Numbered from the stretch's first letter, positions 45,891 through 58,203 are shown. The stretch: DNA of 64,000 nucleotides from Nymphalis io (GCF_905147045.1 NC_065897.1:7021001-7085000), one strand, 5' to 3'. Program-made: numbers and translations. Notes: a model not told the origin generated them from the letters alone.

Positions 45891-46935
45891 TAATTCTGTA
45901 CTTTCTTTTTTTATTATTATACATTACTGTTGTCTGGTTTTTTTTTTTCAATAAATAAAATTAAGTAAATATATTTCTTAATAACTTTATTTTATAAAAA
46001 TGTCATCCACTCCGATTTTGAATGTCTTTTTACTTAATATATTTGTTGTTATTTATATAAATAACATAATTTTCACATTGACGTTAGTTTCGTTTTGGGA
46101 ATTTGGCAAGTAGTCCAAGTTTTGATCAATGAGTAGGAAACTTATGGGAATGTATCCTGACTTAACAACTCATCCAATATCAGTTTTGTCTTCTGCAAGG
46201 CACCGGCAATCAGTAAAATTCTTGAGCCTGATGTGACTCTTAAGTTACAAGCGGTATGGTGTATTCTATAAGTGTCGTCATACTTCTGTTGCTTTTAATT
46301 AATCATGTTTTGTTTCAAATGTTAATTTTTCTGTAACTGTTAGAAGTGAATATCATACTTTTAAAGTTTGTGACATACTTTCACAAACCAAAATGATAGT
46401 TGATTTTGATAAAACATTAACAAAATCGGTCGTAATCATGTTAGAAAATTACAATTTTGTAGCTTTCAAATGTTGTCTATTATCGAAAGATTATATCTTC
46501 CAATGAATCAGTTGAAATAAATTTAATGCCTTTAAACGAAAAGTTTTGAATATGACTTCATGTCAAAACGTTCATCGTTTTATGGTTATTCTATTTTTAT
46601 ATTTGTTCACCGCAAACATCAAAGCTCTTTCAGCTCCATAACCAAGGTAGTAGATGAATACAGGCTTTTACTTTTACTAATGACGTTCCAAAAACCAGTT
46701 ACCCTTTTTAGATCTTAGATCCAGTTACTCTATGATATTTTTTTTCGTTATTATCAAATAACTGTTCCTTTTTATGCTTTTAACAAACAGAAATGAAACT
46801 CAGATCGGTGTATTGTAAATAATTTCGATATACTGCTATTTACTTACTTCTTATACCTTTTTTTTCACCTACGTTAAGTCCTCTTGTATCTTGTGTCACA
46901 TTTCTTCTCAATAAAATTGTTATTAAGTAGTGTTT
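45891..46935. other. AT-rich intergenic sequence
   Basis: I see no gene or named repeat in it. Confidence 0.45.
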
Positions 46936-47269
46936 ACACACACACACACACATATAGCCGAGATGGCCCTGTGGTAAGAACGCGTGAATCTTAACCGATG
47001 ATCGTGGGTTCAAGCCCGGGCAAGCACCACTGACTTTTCATGTGCTTAATTTGTAATTATAATTCATCTCGTGCTTTACGGTGAAGGAAAACATCGTGAG
47101 GAAACCTGCATGTGCCTAATTTCATTTAAATTCTGCCACATGTGTATTCCACCAACCCGCACTGGAGCAGCGTGGTGGAATAAGCTCCAAACCTTCTCCT
47201 CAAAAAAAAAAAAAAAAAAGGGAGAGGAGGCCTTAGCCCAGCAGTGGGACATTTACAGGCTGTTACTGT

Positions 47270-47290
<21 letters not shown>
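46936..47290 (+). mobile_element. SINE S1 full-length insertion with 21-bp target-site duplication
   Basis: The SINE (46957-47269) starts at GCCGAGATGGCCCTGTGG and ends at GGCTGTTACTGT. The 21-bp sequence (AC)8ATATA occurs on both sides (46936-46956, 47270-47290), so the element inserted into a CA/TA microsatellite. The B box is GGTTCAAGCCC. An internal run of 18 A (about 47204-47221) sits where other copies have four to six. Confidence 0.85.
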
Positions 47291-47303
<13 letters not shown>

Positions 47304-47309
47304 TTTTAT

Positions 47310-47400
47310 AATACCTGTCAAAAAATATTGCACATCGATCATTGAAAAGAAATAATCTAATAATTTCGATTTCGTAGAGCGTTATCTTTGTTGCACTAAC
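47310..47400 (+). repeat. Repeat K, copy 2
   Basis: TATTGCACATCGATCATTGA and TTCGTAGAGCGTTATCTTTG repeat 44005-44085 in the same orientation, again just downstream of a CA/TA tract. Confidence 0.6.
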
Positions 47401-47629
47401 AACCCAGTATCTATGAGGAGGTGTTAAAACAATTATTAGTTTCTGTGTAATTCAATAAAATACATCAATACTTTCTATAAGCGCTATCTTTAGATAAGAT
47501 TAGGAAAAATAAAACGAAAATATCGTTTTTGTATCATGTTGATGTATTTTTTCTAAAAGTTATAGATGTAGTATACATTAGCACCATATACATATATATA
47601 AATTTAATCATTTAAATTCTCAAATCATT
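47401..47629. other. AT-rich intergenic sequence
   Basis: It contains a partial echo of repeat K (AAGCGCTATCTTTAGATAAG near 47479) and nothing else I recognise. Confidence 0.4.
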
Positions 47630-47960
47630 CCACTTCTTCCATTTCACTATGTGTACTCTCATTGTCACTGTCAGCTGTATTTATCACAAGTCTATCAGTG
47701 TAATTGTCTAAATCGTGTTGAATTATTCGATATTCATTTCCACATTTCATCGCGTTAGCGCAAACCTATTTCCATTCTTCAGCCCGGATCATGTATACTT
47801 TTTCAGTCAATAATTTTTACCGTAGTTAAATTCATATCCACGTTTCTACTGGCGGTTCCAGCCTTTCATTTGAGACCATATATTTTCAATTGGATTAAAA
47901 TCGGGATGATATGGTGACAATCACAGTGTTCAACAAGTACTGTGTCCACGCAAAACTCTG
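47630..47960 (-). pseudogene. DDE-superfamily transposase C-terminal relic
   Basis: On the minus strand PYHPDFNPIENIWSQMKGWN (47861-47913) is the PxxPxxNPIExxWxxxK motif with the final catalytic Glu of IS630/Tc1-type DDE transposases. About 50 codons on, in another frame, is DRLVINTADSDNESTHSEME and a stop, an acidic C-terminus. Frameshifts separate the parts, and the other catalytic Asp residues are not found. Confidence 0.7.
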
Positions 47961-48624
47961 TAAGCCTCTCGTAGTGATGACATATAAAATCGTAAATCTA
48001 GGTTGTTGTAAATATTGAGTCAACTGGAATTTCGTGTCTTAATGAACGTGTCTTAGTGTGCGACATAATTAGTTGATTGACTCTTTTCAAATGTCGATGT
48101 GCAACATTTATTAACAGCGCCTATATTTATAACCGCATACATATTTAGTTTTTTCGTTTATATCTTAAAAACGTATATCGTCTATCAAAAAAAAATTTCA
48201 ACAAAAATAGACGAAGCATTTTAATTGCCTGCACCGGCGCGGACCTCTTTCAGTTGGTTGAATGGAGCTTGAAACGCTAGAAGTAACTTGAAACGCACTC
48301 AAAACGTTGGTTTTTCAACTAAGCCGTGTGTCCCATAGTGGGCCCGATACTTCTGTCGGGCTCTTAACATTTAGCCGGGAGCTGTATCAAACGACGCGGA
48401 AATTCCCACTTACTCCCTGATTGCCACACTACGGGGGTTAATGACATTGTTGATACGGTGGGCCGAATACATTTTATTTTGCGCACTAACGGCTTACCGC
48501 TTATTCGCAGATATTTTTGCTTTTCACATTATAATTTAAAAATTTATTCATTTATTTATTTAGGATTTCCAACAAAGGATAACTAATGAGTTCATTATAT
48601 CATGGAATAATGTTTTAAAATATG
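47961..48624. other. Intergenic sequence with a GC-richer patch
   Basis: 48220-48500 is GC-richer (CACCGGCGCGGACCTC, CATAGTGGGCCCGATAC, CTACGGGGGTTAATGAC) with no frame or repeat match. It may be more of the transposon at 47630. Confidence 0.35.
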
Positions 48625-48673
48625 TGTGCTCCTTCAATTACAGAAGGTGGTCTTCTGTTATTGAAGGAGCACA
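48625..48673. repeat. 22-bp hairpin with one mismatch and 5-nt loop
   Basis: TGTGCTCCTTCAATTACAGAAG (48625-48646 less two bases shown here in full family form) pairs with 48652-48673 with a single T/T mismatch around loop GTGGT. The arms are mixed-sequence rather than pure A/T. Confidence 0.75.
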
Positions 48674-50388
48674 TTAATATCAAACACATTAATAATGACT
48701 AAACAGAATTTAAAAAAAAATGTTTCATAGTTGTACTCAATAAATTAATATAGAACCAATATATTTTTTTTATTTTTACTTTGTTACTAGTGTTTGAACC
48801 CTGTACCTCGGGATTTGTGGCATTGTTGGTATTGGTTTTAAGCATTGATTAAACAATTATTACTAAAACATTTAAATAAATTTAAAGTTATTATAAATTG
48901 AACTATATATTTAAACAGAAAGACATTTAAATTGCTACACTAATCAAATAATAAATAAAGGTATTCAAATACAGCAATATCATCAGCAAATTATTCTTTA
49001 CAAGAGCTTGCGGACACGAAAGACAACATAGAACCGATTTTCAATTGGTAAAATTTAGTCTTTACATATAAATAATATATATAAAGAACTTTTATTATAT
49101 ACACAAATATATATAAATAAGGGATTTATTGTAACTAAGTGATTACCTTAGTAATTCACTTATTTTATAAATAATAAACGATAAAAAAGGATGGTTCTAT
49201 GATCTTAATCGAATCGACTCGTTCAATGTGATGATTATATTCATATGCTTTTTTGATATTTGAAAAACTTGTTACACTGAGCATGGTTTATATATTTTTT
49301 ACTAACTGCGGGCAAAACCGTGACGACTCACTTGGACTCTTCATAAAATTTGTTATTAATTGATGTAATTGTAATTTTATATTTAACTGTAATTTATGTT
49401 CATTGTCTCACTGGTGTACGTACTCTTATCATTAAGTCGTAAACTAAACACTACTTAAGTTGACAGTCGGTTGTCAACCAGATGCTCTAACTTGATTAAT
49501 AGGCGATTTGGGAGAGCCTCATTAATACACAAGCCGATTTAAGCCCCATAATGCCTTCATCATAATCAAACAAAGAGATTTGTCGACGTGATTGATTTCG
49601 GTATCGAAAATTGTTTGTGCCCCGTTTAATCGTTGAATTGTTTTAATTTTATTGAACTACTCCACAAACGTTAGCTGAATTTTTACTTTGAATCGGTAAC
49701 ATATAAATTGGAGGCCTTAATTTAAATGTTACGGATTAACTACCCATACGTGATTTAATGTATACCTAATTTACAGAATATGTAAATACAAATATTTTTC
49801 TATTAAAAAAACTATACGTAGGTAACCAAGATTTGTTTCATACCCGATTTGTTTATAAATATATTTTAGATATGTTTATAAAATATATATATTGTTTACA
49901 AAATATATTTATATACTTATTTTTTATTTTATTTACGTAATATAGTGATTTATAATATTATAAATCACAATATTACGTAAACAATTCAAAAATCGGAAGG
50001 TGGAAAGCGTCAACTAACTGTAAACCAATATTAGCTAAAGCCTTATTGAATAAAAAATACTGAGATCAGAATTCAATTGCCAATAGTACCTATGAAAACA
50101 AAAAATGTTGATGCGAGTTTCTAATAAAAGCTTATGAGTAATAGTTTTTTTTTTTTGTCTAAATTCAATCTTAACATATACTCAATATAATATGCGAGAC
50201 CATCGGAGCAGCAACTTTATGATTTAGGGCCCGTAATACCTATAATATCAAACAAGTCGGTTTGTTTCGGGAAACATGTGTGCGGTGAGTTATTTAAAAT
50301 GACTTTTCTCGTTCCTCATATTTGTGATGTACAAGTTCAATAAAAAATGTAATGGAATACACTCAAAATAAAGGAATATAAATGTCCC
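48674..50388. other. AT-rich intergenic sequence
   Basis: I see no gene in it. The near-perfect palindrome at 49932-49981 is the only structure noted. Confidence 0.45.
49932..49981. repeat. 50-bp near-perfect palindrome
   Basis: It runs from TTTACGTAATATAGTGATTT to its mirror AAATCACAATATTACGTAAA around AATATT, with one mismatched pair. It has essentially no loop, so it would extrude as a cruciform. Confidence 0.75.
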
Positions 50389-50560
50389 ACAGCTGGGATA
50401 TTGTCTATTTTTCTTCCGAGACCTTTTTCTTCAATACCGGACAGGCGATAAATGATATACACAAATTAAGCACATGAAAAATCATACATGATTACCTGAA
50501 CTTGAACCCGGTATCTTCGGTTAAAATGCACCGATCATTGTACTAACTATTTGAATCGGC
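50389..50560 (-). repeat. SINE S1 with internal deletion
   Basis: The minus strand keeps the 3' end (AAATGTCCCACAGCTGGG) and the head side (CACAAATTAAGCACATGAAA, GAACTTGAACCCGG), but the central body is missing. Confidence 0.6.
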
Positions 50561-50741
50561 TATAATAATAAACAAAAATATTTGAATTAATAGCAATTGC
50601 TGCTTACATCAATAGATTTAATTATTGGTATAAAATTATGAAGTATTTTTCGTTTCTAAAAAGCCTTTAATTTTATTTGTATGCAGCGTAACTGCATTTA
50701 GAAATTTAATATCCAATCCAATCCAAAAAATTAGCTAATGT

Positions 50742-51028
50742 TTAAGGTGGTAGAGCTTGTGCAAGCTCGTCTGGGTAGGTACCACCCACTTATCAGATAT
50801 TCTACCGCAAAACAGCAGTACTTGTTGTTGTTGTGTTCCGGTTTGAAGGGTGAGTGAGTCAGTGTAATTACAGGCACAAGGGACATAAAATCTTGGTTCC
50901 CAAGGTTGGTGGCGCATTGACTGTATAAGCGATGGTTGACATTTCTTACAATGCCAATGTCTAAGGGCGTTTGGTGACCACTTCCCATCAGGTGGCCCAT
51001 ATGCTCGTCCGCCTTCCTATTCTATAAA
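50742..51028 (+). repeat. SINE-like family S2, best copy
   Basis: This is the most complete S2: GGTGGTAGAGCTTGTGCAAG, CTCGTCTGGGTAGGTACCAC, ATATTCTACCGCAAAACAGC, TTGTGTTCCGGTTTGAAGGG, ATTACAGGCACAAGGGACAT, CCAAGGTTGGTGGCGCATTG, CACTTCCCATCAGGTGGCCC and a TTCTATAAAAAA tail. No tRNA-type A and B boxes are obvious, so it may be a LINE 3'-end family or a SINE with an unusual head. Confidence 0.75.
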
Positions 51029-52162
51029 AAATAATAATAAGGTTGAACAGTAATAAAAACACCGATAGCATAAATTAATTAAACTAGGTAGAGGTAATAA
51101 ACAGCAAAACAATATTGGAGAGAGGGCACTAATGAAATGTAGCGAGTGGGCTTCTCTTGCTAAATGTAGCGAAACAAACTCACACAAGCACAGATCTCAC
51201 ATCAACAGCAAAAACAAATATTTCAGAATAAGATGTGTCTTAACCGAGAATGAAGGTTCCTGTCGTTTCTTTTGTTTTAATAAAATATTTAAGCAACAAA
51301 ATACGTAGCGGTATGCTTCTTTGACATCGGCCTTGTTTTTGATGTTTTCTTCCGAGCGAATTACGGAAATAAAATTTGAACAATGCAAGGATTTCTTTAA
51401 ATTGAGGCTAAGGATTTGAAATCATTCTTTAGCTTAAGATAACGCTAAATTTCGTCTCGAATTTAACGTTACGTAAAAGTCGCTTGATGGTTTGGACGTA
51501 TTTTGCCAAAAAGGAATTGTGCACACTCGGTGCTACACTCAAAGTTTTCATTGTTACATCTTAACTTATGCAATATAGCGTCTGCTTCTTTAATACTTTC
51601 CACAACGCTCGATTACGTTTAACGGCGCGATTCAGATGAATTTTCTTATTTACTGTAAGCCGGCAGAAAATCGGCTGGAGCAAAATTCTTAGTCGCAACG
51701 ATTTCACACAAGACACGCTTGATTGAACGCATTTGGCCCTTTATTAGATTTGTTATTAGATTGCTTTTATTTTATTATACAAAGCAAGTTGACTAGTTTA
51801 TTGATTCATATGGCATTCAGACTAAGTTTTATACAGAGAAAAAAAACATACTGGGGAATATATGTAATAAGTTTTTGAAACGAAAATTTTTACGCGGCTT
51901 ATAGTAGAGTGAAATGGTAGGAAATTGCACATAACGAAATAGCGTTATACCTTCGGCGTTCAAATTCAGTACTGCGCAAGCGCTTCTGGGAGACCTATGC
52001 GAAATTTGAGCACCAAGAGATGCCAAACGATAGTGTGCCTACATATTGAAGATCTTTTTTTTTAACTTAAATATAAAAAAAGAATTTATTATATTTAAAA
52101 TACTTACCTAACTTTCTTAAAAATACAAAAACAGAAATATGAAGGTGGTACAAAACCATATA
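51029..52162. other. Intergenic sequence
   Basis: No gene is recognised. 51880-52030 is GC-richer (CGCGGCTTATAGTAGAGTG, GTACTGCGCAAGCGCTTCTG) and may be a DNA-transposon remnant. Confidence 0.4.
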
Positions 52163-52295
52163 AGGACCAATAGCACTGCAGCTTACGAGCCGCACCCAAG
52201 TCCCAGATTCGTACCTTGAGCTATTGTCACAATTCCCATCATAAGCTTTGTTTAATTAGAGGGGATAAATTACTAAAACTCTTAAAAAGTATTAG
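52163..52295 (+). repeat. SINE family S5 copy
   Basis: CCAATAGCACTGCAGCTTAC, AAGTCCCAGATTCGTACCTT, GAGCTATTGTCACAATTCCC and AAACTCTTAAAAAGTATTAG follow the S5 order with divergence. Confidence 0.45.
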
Positions 52296-52379
52296 AAAAT
52301 TCCTTAAAATGAGGATCACTATTATTATAAAAATGTTAATTGACTTTAAAAATTAATCATTCATTAATCTTTGATTAGA

Positions 52380-52520
52380 TAGAGTTGCATAGAAAAGTTT
52401 GAGGCGCTTTTTGGTGTGACAAAAATACAGTAATAATAATCAGTTAAAATGTACATTTTAAAACACGTTTTGAGTCGAAAAAATATCGCAAAGAACTTCG
52501 TCCCTGACGGGGGTCCCCCG
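52380..52520 (+). repeat. Unnamed shared segment (family L)
   Basis: GGCGCTTTTTGGTGTGACAAAAATA and GTACATTTTAAAACACGTTT match 32855-32915. The right part (TCCCTGACGGGGGTCCCCC) has no partner. Confidence 0.4.
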
Positions 52521-53507
52521 ACCGAACAATTTTTTTTTTTTGCTAAATCTAAATTTATGCCCTTTCCCATAAAAACTTCGTTTTGTAATACTGACTAATT
52601 TGAAGTATATTATCGAACTTTAAATTCGAATAACTGACTTCGAATTCAATATTTAAGCTGTCCTTTTTTTTCATGTATGATTTGCGCCGAAGAACTTATG
52701 CTTAAAACATTTGAAGCACCGTAAAAGAACAGGCGGTGTGTTTTTGGTTTTTATCGCTTCAATTCCAAATAATTTGACCTCAACAATATGTATCGTCCAT
52801 GGTCTGAGACTAAAGTCAATAATGACGGCTTGAATGCCATCGTGTATGCGATTCAATCAACGCCAGAGATAGCAGCTGCTTTCAGTGTAAATGAATCAAA
52901 TGGTTCTGACTTGTGATGAAAATTGGATACTATATACATTTCCAAGTCCTTGATCGCAATGGTTGAACACAAGAAAAACTAAACCAAGCCCTAACCGCAA
53001 ATTTAATTGAAAAAATCTATGTATAAATATGATACACTACATATATGACGGACATGTGCCGGCTCAATGTTTGCTATATTTTGATCTGTCAAAATATTGC
53101 ACTATTGTATAAATATTGCACTGTCAATAATTGCAAACGTTGAAATACAAGCCTTATAAAAAATATCTGAGAATTAACAATTTCTTTAGTCCACGTCACA
53201 TGTGCCAATAAAAAGATTTATCTGTCATGTAATTCTCAATTCGTATTGTTTATATTCTCATGCCTCGGAATGGATGTAACGTCGTTGAGCCGTTCTTGCC
53301 CCGAATTATTTTCGGTTAGAATTGCCCTTTCATTATGAGATTGAAAGAGTCAAGTCTCGAGACTCCAGTGTACTTGTATTTAGAGATGCATTTGTACATT
53401 ATAATATATTCTGTATAATTGGTTAATCTTCCTTGAAAATGGCTGCTACCCAAAATTGGTGAGAGCGTAATAATCATATTTTTTATATAGGATATATGAT
53501 ATATTAG
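52521..53507. other. AT-rich intergenic sequence
   Basis: 53260-53460 has S3-like traces (CATGCCTCGGAATGG, CTTCCTTGAAAATGGCTGC, CCAAAATTGGTGAGAG). No gene is seen. Confidence 0.4.
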
Positions 53508-53600
53508 TATGATATAAGGGATGGTTAATATCTCTTATATTACCAATATTTAGGGGCGATGGAACCCATTTGCAAGTCTGCCCACCTATTTGTAATTTAA
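53508..53600 (+). repeat. SINE-like S2 3' fragment
   Basis: AGGGATGGTTAATATCTC, TTAGGGGCGATGGAACCCAT and CTGCCCACCTATTTGTAATT, ending in AAAAAAT. Confidence 0.5.
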
Positions 53601-54433
53601 AAAATTAATATTATCGAACTTTGATGAAAAAAATCTTTAAAATATGAAATATGGACTGTTATAATAAAAAAAAATATTAATTCCACACTTGCGGCATGAG
53701 TGTTATTTTTAGTTTCAAATTTTAGAGTGAAACCAGACACGAAAATGCTTTTAGTTTATCATTTAAACTTTCGGTAAATTAAATTGAAGTAATCTAATAA
53801 ATAGAGTAATTACAAAAATAAATTCTTAACATCTGAATATTGGATATGTTTAACTCGTACTTTACGCAACTTAAATTTAAAAACATAAAAATTTTGAAAC
53901 CTTAATTAGGCTTTTAATAATTAATTATTTAATATTTTAATTCCATTACCAACTTATCTGAAGACTAAATAATATAAATATAAAATATTAACCGAAATAT
54001 ATAGAAAAATTTATATTAATATTTAAATTAATTTATTTTCTGCTTAAAACCTCTTTACGTTGCAATAATATTTATTATAATTTAACTATGCCTATGATTT
54101 CGAAATTCGAAAGCGTTATTAAACGATAACTTTAAATTTCGATAGTATTCGAACAAAACGTTTTTGACGTATTATAATAAAGCCCTTTGTTCGGCGGTGT
54201 CCGACGTGTAATAATACGATATTGATGACGCAGTATCGACACTCCCATATCAATAACCTATCGATAAAGGACTACACTATCATGGTGTAATTTAATTTAG
54301 CCTAAAGTAGGAGTGGTTTTTATAGACCGTATGTATTACGTATGCCATAACTGTTGCTATGCTTATAATATTCATAATAATTTAATAAAAAAAATATCAC
54401 TTAAAATAAACTAATCAATCTTGACTATTTATT
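53601..54433. other. AT-rich intergenic sequence
   Basis: I see nothing recognisable in it. Confidence 0.45.
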
Positions 54434-54625
54434 TAAATCATCATCATCATATTCAGCCCACATTAATCCACTGCTAGACATAGGCCTCCTCACATGCGCG
54501 CCAATTCTCCCGGTCCTTTGCTAGTCGCATCCATTGAGAACCTGCCATTTTCCTAAAATCGTCTGACCATCGGGCGGGTGGTCTGCCCACCGGCCTTTTT
54601 GCTTCTCTAGGCCACTACTCCGTTA
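54434..54625 (-). mobile_element. RTE LINE 3'-end fragment
   Basis: (ATC)n tail, CCACTGCTAGACATAGGCC, CTTTGCTAGTCGCATCCATT, TCGTCTGACCATCGGGCGGG. Its reverse complement GAGGAGGCCTATGTCTAGCA is the segment most like the SINE S1 tail. Confidence 0.75.
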
Positions 54626-55052
54626 TATATATTATATCCATTTATTTAAATAATCAAAGTCAATTGCATTGTTTTCTAAAATATCAGTATACAAAACAAT
54701 AATACATCAAAATTTGAATAATAACTTCAAATATTTTAATACCTTCATGTTATAGAGAAAAAACATTTATTTTTGTATGAAAAAAAGTTATAAATATATA
54801 TATTTTTTAAACTGTTTGACATCTATTGAAGTATCTTTAGTAAAATAGTATAGAATTGTTAATACGTGTTTTTGAAGTATGCCAGGACGCCTGATGAGAG
54901 AGCAATATTTGGATTTGATATTAAACACTGATAGAATTAATAAAAAATAATTATATCATAAATTCTTCAAAATCAAAATGTAGAATCTATCTATCATATT
55001 CGGTAGGCCAATAAAAAATATTTTAAGAAATTAATTTGCTTTGAAATAAATA
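54626..55052. other. AT-rich intergenic sequence
   Basis: I see no gene or repeat in it. Confidence 0.45.
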
Positions 55053-55113
55053 AAACCTCCTCAAAAAGGAGAGGAGGCCTTAGCCCAACAGTGGGACATT
55101 CATAAGCTGTTAC
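55053..55113 (+). repeat. SINE S1 3' tail fragment
   Basis: CCTCCTCAAAAAGGAGAGG, AGGCCTTAGCCCAACAGTGG and ACATTCATAAGCTGTTAC. Confidence 0.7.
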
Positions 55114-58100
55114 TGGTACTGGCAGGTAAAAATAAAACCTACATTACAAATGTAACAGAATGTAACAAAACCTACGTTTTGTTACAATTACACAATTTTT
55201 ACGGTGTATGATTTTTTTATTATTATAAAAAAACCTAAAACAATGCTTAAAAATGAGTTTACTGTAATTGCAATTGATGTTTAGTTTAAAAAAAAACAAA
55301 GTTATTTAACTTAATAATGGTATTTAAGTGAAAAACATCGTATTACGTCACAAAAAAAAATTTCATTTACACGAAATTCAAACTTACTTTACTAAATGAA
55401 ACGGAGCACTTAAGATATATTGCCTCATACTAGGCATCTAACAACAATTATTATTATTAATGATTGGAAGCTTTGACAAAAGTAGATTAAAGGGACTTCG
55501 AAATGTTACCGACGCCCATTCGTACATAATATGTAAATGATAATGAAACTCGAATACAATATTGTAAAACTTGAAATGAATAATATTAAATATAAAGTTA
55601 ATAAAAATTATTTAAAGAAATTATTTTTTTATCTTTGCATTTAAAAGTTTTGTATTCTCTATGTTATGTTAATATATGTGTCTTTCACCTTACATATATT
55701 GGAAACGAATGATGATATCATTTTTACAATCTATAAATGTCCCGTTACTGGACCAAGGCTACATCTTAAGAAAGTTTAGAGCTAAATCCAAAAAAAAATA
55801 TTAATATATTTTTAACATAATTTCTTTTGTTGATCTATGATGTCGGATTGTTCGGCCTTTTGAAGTTCAAGTTTTCACAACAAATATACAATATATTTTA
55901 AAAAAGATCAAAAAGCTCATTAAATACCTTTATATATGAAAAAGCCTATTATCATATGTTACATTAAAAGTCACTCATAGAATCATTCCATAATCCCTGT
56001 TGCGTAAACCTTCTATAAAAGACGGAAGATACACACAATAATATAAAAAATGCAATTATAAAACTATCGCATAATATTTTTTCCTGGATTTGTATTTTTA
56101 TTGGCGCGGCTTGCAAATATTCGTTGCACTAACCCCTGAAAAAGATATGAGCAGTTTGGTGTAAATTCAACTTCCGGGCTTTCTGCCAACTCCATTCGCA
56201 CTGCAGAAAGATGAGGGATCTATAAAATTGTATTACATCGCTTCCAGTAAGAGGTGCAAGCTCTAGTACGATTTTAAATTTATAATTTACTTTTACAATA
56301 AATGCTCAAAGTACCGGCTGTTTATTTTTAAAATTTATTTAACATACCTATACGGTTTAAGTATTTGCAACATAACAGAAAAATACAGAAATATCGTTGT
56401 AAAAAGAAAGCTGACCAACATTTAGCTTTTTAAAAAACTTTAAAATAGACGTGATTATAAAAATGTACTATATTATATATATAATATAAGGTACAATGAT
56501 AACAGCAAGATAAGAATATAAAATTTGTTACATATAATATTTAAACATATAATATTTCATTACAATATTTTATTGATTATCTAAATGTAGACTTTAAGCC
56601 GAAGAAGGAATCTTGGCAATTTGGCATACTGTCAGTGTATATATTTTTTCCTTTATAATGAACTAGGTACCCGTCCTGGCTTCGCACGGGCAGAATAACG
56701 GTTCACATAAAACATTTATATCGTAATACATATAATAGTAATGCTTTATAAACTAGAAACATTTCTTCTGATATCTTCAACATTTAAATTATATAATATT
56801 ATATATTTCAGCCAATTTTTACAAAACCAAAATGAATTAAATCTTCCTTATGAATCTCTTTGTCGACTAATGAAAACCGTATGAAAATCCATTCTATAGT
56901 TTTGAAGTTTTAGCGTTCACACAGACAGACAGAGGCAGCGTCGGATTTTGTTTTATAATATGTAGTGGAGCATAAAATTAATACTCATAACCATAAGTAT
57001 ATCTAGCTATTTTATAATTACTAAGCTTTAAGAACTGCAATGCTATTCTGTAAGAATTCACTTCGGATCTCACTCGTAAAATGTTGAAAACACCACTAAA
57101 TATGAACGTTGTAATTATTATATTTTGTTTTTTTTTTAGAATTCTAAATACGGATACGAAGATTACAGAATCTTGGAGAAGAATCTTTACAAATATTATA
57201 AATGCGTGAGAACTTTGTTTATCCACTTAATTATTTACCACGATTAAGCTACTGAATTTAACTGACAAGACATTGAGATATCCTGGGTCCTAGATAAGGA
57301 TATGAGCACACATTACGGAATTTTCAAGTAAACATATTTGACATGGATGGATTCAACGTAGGTAATGAGAGTTACTCAATAGGTTTGATTAATATTTGAA
57401 TGTTTGAGAAAACTCTGTTGTCAGTTTATTTGTTTTTCTGAATTTACAAGAAAGTTACAATTTCGTATAAATGTAAAAGTGTACATAGGTTAAGGTATAC
57501 ATAACATTTCAATACGTTATAGTTATTTTATTATAAAATTCGTCCTGGTGTATCCGTTTTTTGTCCCGTTTTTCTCAGGTTTAAAAAAAAAAATCTTTTT
57601 CGCATTTCCTGATCTAGAGACTAATATCTATGAGTGAAGCAATCTTCCAATATATGTTCCATTGTATTTTATATTTATATATATATACACATTTCGTTAT
57701 CATTAAGTGACAGAAAATCTAAAAAAAATTCTAGTCTAATGACCAACCGACAATAAACCAATAAAGGTAAAGCAGAATGTTTGGAAATAATTGAAAATTT
57801 ATAATAATAAGCCCATTGTCCGCAAGATTTTACTGCAGAAGAAACGTCTGTGTCGTCGTAATCTGTATCCCGCTACGAGTTTTAACTCAAATAACTGTAT
57901 TTCGCGACAAAAGTTCTTCAACGCCCCGATGTGAACATAACATGATTTATGAATTTAAAATTTTGCTTCCAAGCTGTCTAACTATGTAATAATAAAATAG
58001 TTCGTAACAGTTATATGTTCATGAAGATCGCAAATACTTTCGTTTGAAACTACTCTTCTTATTGTTCCGTGTGGTTTTCGTAAGGAGTTAACCTATTTTA

Positions 58101-58203
58101 TGATTTTTTATACATTAAATATTCGTAATAATTAAAAATAAATATTAACTAGCAAGTTAATATTTTTTACATTACTATAAAACTCTAACAATACTACTAT
58201 AAA
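55114..58203. other. AT-rich intergenic sequence
   Basis: No gene is supported. It includes a degenerate S1 tail at 55731-55786 (minus) and the family E repeat at 56664-56965. Confidence 0.45.
56664..56965 (+). repeat. Family E dispersed repeat
   Basis: TAGGTACCCGTCCTGGCTTC, GCACGGGCAG, then AAAACCGTATGAAAATCCATT, CTATAGTTTTGAAGTTTTAG, CACACAGACAGACAGA and TTTTATAATATGTAGTGGAG. Very common in insects from memory; transposon class uncertain. Confidence 0.55.
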
